A DNA stretch of 64,000 bases from UBA4636 sp963650915. Its GTDB lineage: Bacteria; Bacillota; Clostridia; Christensenellales; Borkfalkiaceae. Location: the NCBI GenBank assembly GCA_963650915.1, contig CAVJMJ010000009.1, forward strand, positions 1 through 64,000. The letters run 5' to 3'. The notes under the pieces were generated by a model. The model was not told the origin of the DNA. It did no database searches and saw only the letters and a program-made list of their open reading frames with translations. A program made the position numbers and the translations under genes. Shown piece by piece: positions 61,145-64,000 of the stretch. Within the stretch, counting starts at the first letter, position 1. Every line of letters starts with the position of its first letter.

Positions 61145-62386
61145 ATGTCCATAAATTATACTCACCTTAAACTTCAGGATAAAATTATATACGACGCAAT
61201 CAAACAAGAAACGGCAAGACAAAAAAACACTATCGAACTTATCGCAAGCGAAAATTTTACTTCACGAGCGGTTTTAGAGGCAATGGGTAGCGTTTTAACC
61301 AACAAGTATGCCGAAGGCTACCCTTCCAAACGCTACTACGGCGGTTGCAAGTTTATAGACGTCGTCGAATCCGCTGCAATCGAAAGATTGAAGAAGTTAT
61401 ACGGTGCCGAACACGCAAACGTTCAACCACATAGCGGTGCAAGCGCAAACTTTGCGGTATATTTTGCCCTCTTATCCCCCGGCGATACCATAATGGGCAT
61501 GAGTTTATCCCACGGCGGACACCTCACCCACGGTTCGCCCGTAAATGTAAGCGGTAAATATTTTAATATCGTACCATACGGCGTAAACCCCGAAAGCGGT
61601 TTGATAGATTACGACGAAGTCTATAATCTTGCCCTCGAAACGAAGCCTAAACTGATAGTGGCGGGTGCAAGCGCATACCCGAGAGCCATCGATTTTGCAA
61701 GATTCAAAAAAATTGCCGACAGCATCGGTGCCTATTTGATGGTCGATATGGCGCATATTGCGGGACTTGTCGCGGCGGGGCTTCATCAAAGCCCTATACC
61801 GTACGCCGACGTAGTAACTAGTACGACGCACAAAACTTTAAGAGGTCCTCGCGGAGGCATTATTTTATGCAAGGAAAAGTTTGCAAAACAAATAGATAAA
61901 GCCGTTTTCCCGGGGACGCAGGGCGGACCTCTCGAACACGTTATAGCGGGTAAAGCCGTTGCTTTCGGCGAAGCGTTGACCCCCGAGTTTAAGTCTTACC
62001 AAAAACAAATAATTTTAAACGCCGATGTAATGGCAAAAGAGTTTATTAAAAACGGAATTAAACTTGTTTCGGGCGGAACGGACAACCACCTTATGCTTCT
62101 TGATTTTTCCGACACAGACGTTACAGGTGCGGAAGTAGAAAGTCTTTTGGAAAAAGCAAACATTACGGTAAATAAAAACACCGTTCCCAACGAAAAACGT
62201 AAACCCACGGTGACGAGCGGTGTAAGAATCGGCACCCCTGCCGTTACGACCAGAGGAATGAAGGAAACCGAAATGATTGAAATCGCCGACATGATTTCCG
62301 ACGTCGTAAAAAACGGCGAATCGGCAATTGATAGAACGAAAAAAGCCGTCGCCGACCTTTGCAAACGTTTCCCTTTGGATTATTAA
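61145..62386 (+). CDS. glyA: Serine hydroxymethyltransferase
   Basis: 413 aa from the ATG at 61145 (RBS AGAGGT); upstream in-frame codons belong to the promoter. The PLP lysine lies in TSTTHKTLRGPRGG, with SGASANFAVY, DMAHIAGLVAAG and the GTQGGPLEHVIAGK motif. It converts serine and tetrahydrofolate to glycine and methylene-THF. It is a single-gene unit. Confidence 0.97.
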   Translation: MSINYTHLKLQDKIIYDAIKQETARQKNTIELIASENFTSRAVLEAMGSVLTNKYAEGYPSKRYYGGCKFIDVVESAAIERLKKLYGAEHANVQPHSGASANFAVYFALLSPGDTIMGMSLSHGGHLTHGSPVNVSGKYFNIVPYGVNPESGLIDYDEVYNLALETKPKLIVAGASAYPRAIDFARFKKIADSIGAYLMVDMAHIAGLVAAGLHQSPIPYADVVTSTTHKTLRGPRGGIILCKEKFAKQIDKAVFPGTQGGPLEHVIAGKAVAFGEALTPEFKSYQKQIILNADVMAKEFIKNGIKLVSGGTDNHLMLLDFSDTDVTGAEVESLLEKANITVNKNTVPNEKRKPTVTSGVRIGTPAVTTRGMKETEMIEIADMISDVVKNGESAIDRTKKAVADLCKRFPLDY

Positions 62387-62590
62387 GCCGTCATTTTCAT
62401 CACTTTTGTAAAATGCGGTGCGGTCGGACACGGCGGAAGAATCGTTCTATAATATTGCACCTATTTATATTTCTTTCTCTCTATCGATCGGTCTTAGCCT
62501 ACGAAGGATCAAACCGATAGCACGCTGTATAAAACAGTACGTTGCGCCACGATATTCAGACTACGCATGTGCTTTTAAATGCTACGCACG
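62387..62590 (+). other. Structured, gene-free stretch after glyA; ncRNA candidate
   Basis: A TATAAT word at 62450-62455 is followed by about 165 bases with local inverted repeats (TATCGATCGGT with ACCGATAG; GCTGTATAAAACAGTACG; GCACGCTGT). It ends in the strong hairpin at 62591. It could be a small RNA or simply the 3' UTR of glyA. Confidence 0.3.
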
Positions 62591-62622
62591 AGCGGAGGGC
62601 AAAATTTTGCCCTCCGCTTTTA
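62591..62622 (+). terminator. Strong terminator after glyA
   Basis: A perfect 28-base palindrome (AGCGGAGGGCAAAA and its complement) followed by TTTT. Confidence 0.88.
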
Positions 62623-63052
62623 AAATTGCCACCTAAACGGTCTTTTATAAATTTGCTTGTTTTCTCACGTCGTCCGCATATATATTTACTTGAATTTCGG
62701 TGCAAAGAATACTTTTTAAACGCTATTTAATTGATTGCCCGAATAATTTTATTCGCCGGTTTTGATACGTAATTTTTTATTGCAAAGGGCAAAAGCCGAG
62801 TAACAAAGGATGCTCGTATAAAAAACGTCAACTTAGATATAGCGTAAACCTAAGGTTTTTAAAAGCGAAAAATCGTTTTCGTTGATTTTTTAGGTTTTAA
62901 ACGAAAAAACGTTCTTTTAGATTTTTTAGGTTTTAAAACAAACGTTTTTTTAGATTTTTTAGGTTTTAAAACAAAACAAACGTTTTTTTAGAGCGAAAGA
63001 AAGTTTTTTTTGAATTTTTTTAATCGTTTACTAAAAATGGCGAAAAAACGAT
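62623..63052. other. AT-rich spacer with an irregular 33-base repeat
   Basis: Positions 62880-63000 hold about three copies of a 32-36-base unit built around GATTTTTTAGGTTTTAAA and ACGTT(T)n. No gene was found. Nothing else stands out. Confidence 0.5.
62887..62996. repeat. Irregular 32-36-bp tandem repeat
   Basis: Three units sharing GATTTTTTAGGTTTTAAA, followed by ACAAACG-type words and T runs, length varying by internal AACAAAAC indels. Confidence 0.7.
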
Positions 63053-63080
63053 TGATTTTTAAGTCTTCGTGTGTTATCAT
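63053..63080 (+). promoter_or_regulatory. Promoter of tRNA-Ala
   Basis: TTGATT (63053-63058), 16 bases, TATCAT (63075-63080). Confidence 0.65.
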
Positions 63081-63099
63081 ATACAAGGTAACACGCCAC

Positions 63100-63175
<76 letters not shown>

Positions 63176-63176
63176 A

Positions 63177-63210
63177 TAAAAAAAGATAGGTTTTAACCTA
63201 TCTTTTTTTA
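63177..63210 (+). terminator. tRNA-Ala terminator
   Basis: AAAAAAAGATAGG and CCTATCTTTTTTT pair over TTTTAA. A diverged copy of its right arm (CCTATCTTTTTTTATTGG) recurs at 63410-63427. Confidence 0.9.
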
Positions 63211-63558
63211 TTGGTGTCAAGATACAAAGGGGTTACGACGCTTATCCGATTTTATTGTTATTATACCAACTTTATTGCGTCGTTCCCCGTCTATTTGCTT
63301 TTTTAAAAAGCAAATATTTGCCGAGGGCTCACGCTTGCGGGATACGGCAATCTATCTCCACCAAATTTTTCAGTTTTACATTTCCCTATTTTTCATCTCT
63401 TGTTTTAGCCTATCTTTTTTTTATTGGTGTCAAGATATGTCGTGGTTACGACGCTTTATATTACTTTATAATTTTGCACAAGTTTATCATATAGTTATTT
63501 GATGATTTACCGAAAATTCTTGCGCGTCGTTCCCCGTCTATTTGCTTTTTTAAAAAGG
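63205..63558. repeat. Scrambled direct repeats downstream of tRNA-Ala
   Basis: Three blocks of the tRNA-Ala 3' flank recur: CTATCTCCACCA (63164-63175, again 63352-63363), ATTGGTGTCAAGATA (63210-63224, again 63423-63437, both followed soon by GGTTACGACGCTT), and GCGTCGTTCCCCGTCTATTT (63277 onward, again from 63524). The offsets (188, 213, 247) differ, so several indels separate the copies. This suggests decayed duplication of a tRNA-end site. No gene spans it. Confidence 0.8.
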
Positions 63559-63569
63559 AGAAGTTTATT

Positions 63570-63656
63570 ATGAAAAACGAAACAAAAATTAACGAAAACA
63601 AAAAAGTAGCCGCTTATATACACCGATTAAGTCATATTTACTTCTATTTTAATTAG
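63570..63656 (+). pseudogene. Tiny ORF resembling the start of a serine recombinase
   Basis: 28 codons behind a good AAGGAG. The product starts MKNETKINENKKVAAYIHRL. KKVAAYIR is the usual beginning of large serine recombinases, with the catalytic serine normally a few residues further; here the frame ends before any such region. It could be the truncated end of an excised element, or an unrelated short peptide. Confidence 0.35.
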
Positions 63657-63667
63657 CCATATTACGT

Positions 63668-64000
63668 TTATTTTAATATGCTCTTTAAAAATTGACCCGT
63701 GTAACTACCGTCAACTTCGGCAACCTCTTCCGGGGAACCTTGGGCGATTACTCTACCTCCGCCATCCCCGCCTTCGGGACCGAGATCGATGATATAATCG
63801 GCAATTTTTATTACGTCGAGGTTATGCTCGATCACCACTATCGAATTGCCGTTATCTCTTAATTTATACAAAATATCGATAAGTTTCGATACGTCGTAAG
63901 AATGTAGACCCGTTGTCGGTTCGTCGAGTATATAAAGGGTTTTACCCGTCGCACGCTTGCTTAATTCGGTTGCAAGTTTAACCCTTTGCGCCTCACCGCC
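63668..64000 (-). CDS. uvrA: UvrABC system protein A, C-terminal part
   Basis: The last 110 residues of UvrA; the rest lies beyond the window. The second ATPase signature GGEAQRVKLATELSKR and Walker B TLYILDEPTTGLH are visible, followed by VIEHNLDVIKIADYIIDLGPEGG and SPEEVAEVDGSYTGQFLKSIL. It recognises bulky DNA lesions as a dimer in the UvrAB complex. Its natural 3' end is intact at 63668. Confidence 0.96.
   Translation of the reverse strand, partial: GGEAQRVKLATELSKRATGKTLYILDEPTTGLHSYDVSKLIDILYKLRDNGNSIVVIEHNLDVIKIADYIIDLGPEGGDGGGRVIAQGSPEEVAEVDGSYTGQFLKSILK

Noticed and set aside
62418..62636. 72-aa ORF after glyA
   Set aside because: No ribosome binding site, runs through the terminator palindrome and shows no family pattern.
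63255..63502. Two overlapping 75-79-aa ORFs downstream of tRNA-Ala
   Set aside because: They lie in the scrambled repeat region, have no ribosome binding site and show no family resemblance.

Overview
The window reads like the chromosome of a low-to-moderate GC Gram-positive bacterium of the class Clostridia (possibly Christensenellales; the rank is inference). Supporting signs are a CIRCE operator before groESL, a GAAC-N4-GTTT LexA box, a lysine riboswitch and a cobalamin riboswitch with intrinsic-terminator platforms, ScpA/ScpB, a GerW-type sporulation protein, a DacF-like carboxypeptidase, strong AGGAGG ribosome binding sites and many consensus TTGACA-N17-TATAAT promoters. Most of the window is housekeeping. 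No prophage, transposase or CRISPR array was seen.

Layout. 0.4-5.7 kb: MATE exporter, then a response regulator, histidine kinase and membrane protein operon. 6-13 kb: peptidase E-like protein, CCA transferase, mnmE, a membrane protein, a CPBP protease and an archaeal-type proS, all on the minus strand. 13.2-15.2 kb: transketolase. 15.6-20.8 kb: polA, coaE, lytic transglycosylase, dtd, a QueG-like Fe-S protein and a 40-aa ORF. 20.8-22.5 kb: tRNA-Leu(UAA), then a cobalamin-riboswitch operon with a transcobalamin-like lipoprotein and an ECF S component. 22.8-24 kb: a lipoprotein phosphatase. 24.1-26.3 kb: an AbrB/ABC-2 exporter cassette between two 72-bp direct repeats. 26.4-28 kb: two divergent frameshifted genes, an ADP-ribosylglycohydrolase and an AraC-type regulator. 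28-32 kb: a CAT-like acetyltransferase behind a 16-bp repeat array, tRNA-Leu(CAA), and a lysine-riboswitch amino-acid ABC transporter. 32.5-36.3 kb: phosphohexomutase, M19 dipeptidase, cyclophilin, dCMP deaminase. 36.5-41.3 kb: groESL, dxs, a Cys/His-rich small protein and lexA. 41.4-49.4 kb: miaB-mutS-mutL-miaA and a Met-gamma-lyase-family gene. 49.5-60.8 kb: class A PBP, two EamA exporters, rluB, dacF, gerW, DUF2953, malic enzyme, scpB, scpA and a site-2 protease. 61-64 kb: glyA, tRNA-Ala(GGC) with a repeated 3' flank, and the 3' end of uvrA.

Unusual signals. (1) Several genes (MATE, proS, the phosphatase, dxs, malic enzyme, scpB, weakly the hexomutase) have their last codons plus stop duplicated in tandem, in units of 17 to about 43 bp. 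(2) The AbrB/ABC cassette has duplicated flanks and a palindrome between promoter and gene. (3) Two adjacent genes are broken at homopolymers. (4) tRNA-Ala is followed by a partial copy of its own 3' end and by a tiny ORF that resembles the first residues of a serine recombinase. (5) A perfect-consensus promoter lies inside a terminator and points into a gene-free stretch. (6) A Cys-rich protein with three DDDCDCH heptads sits head to head with lexA.
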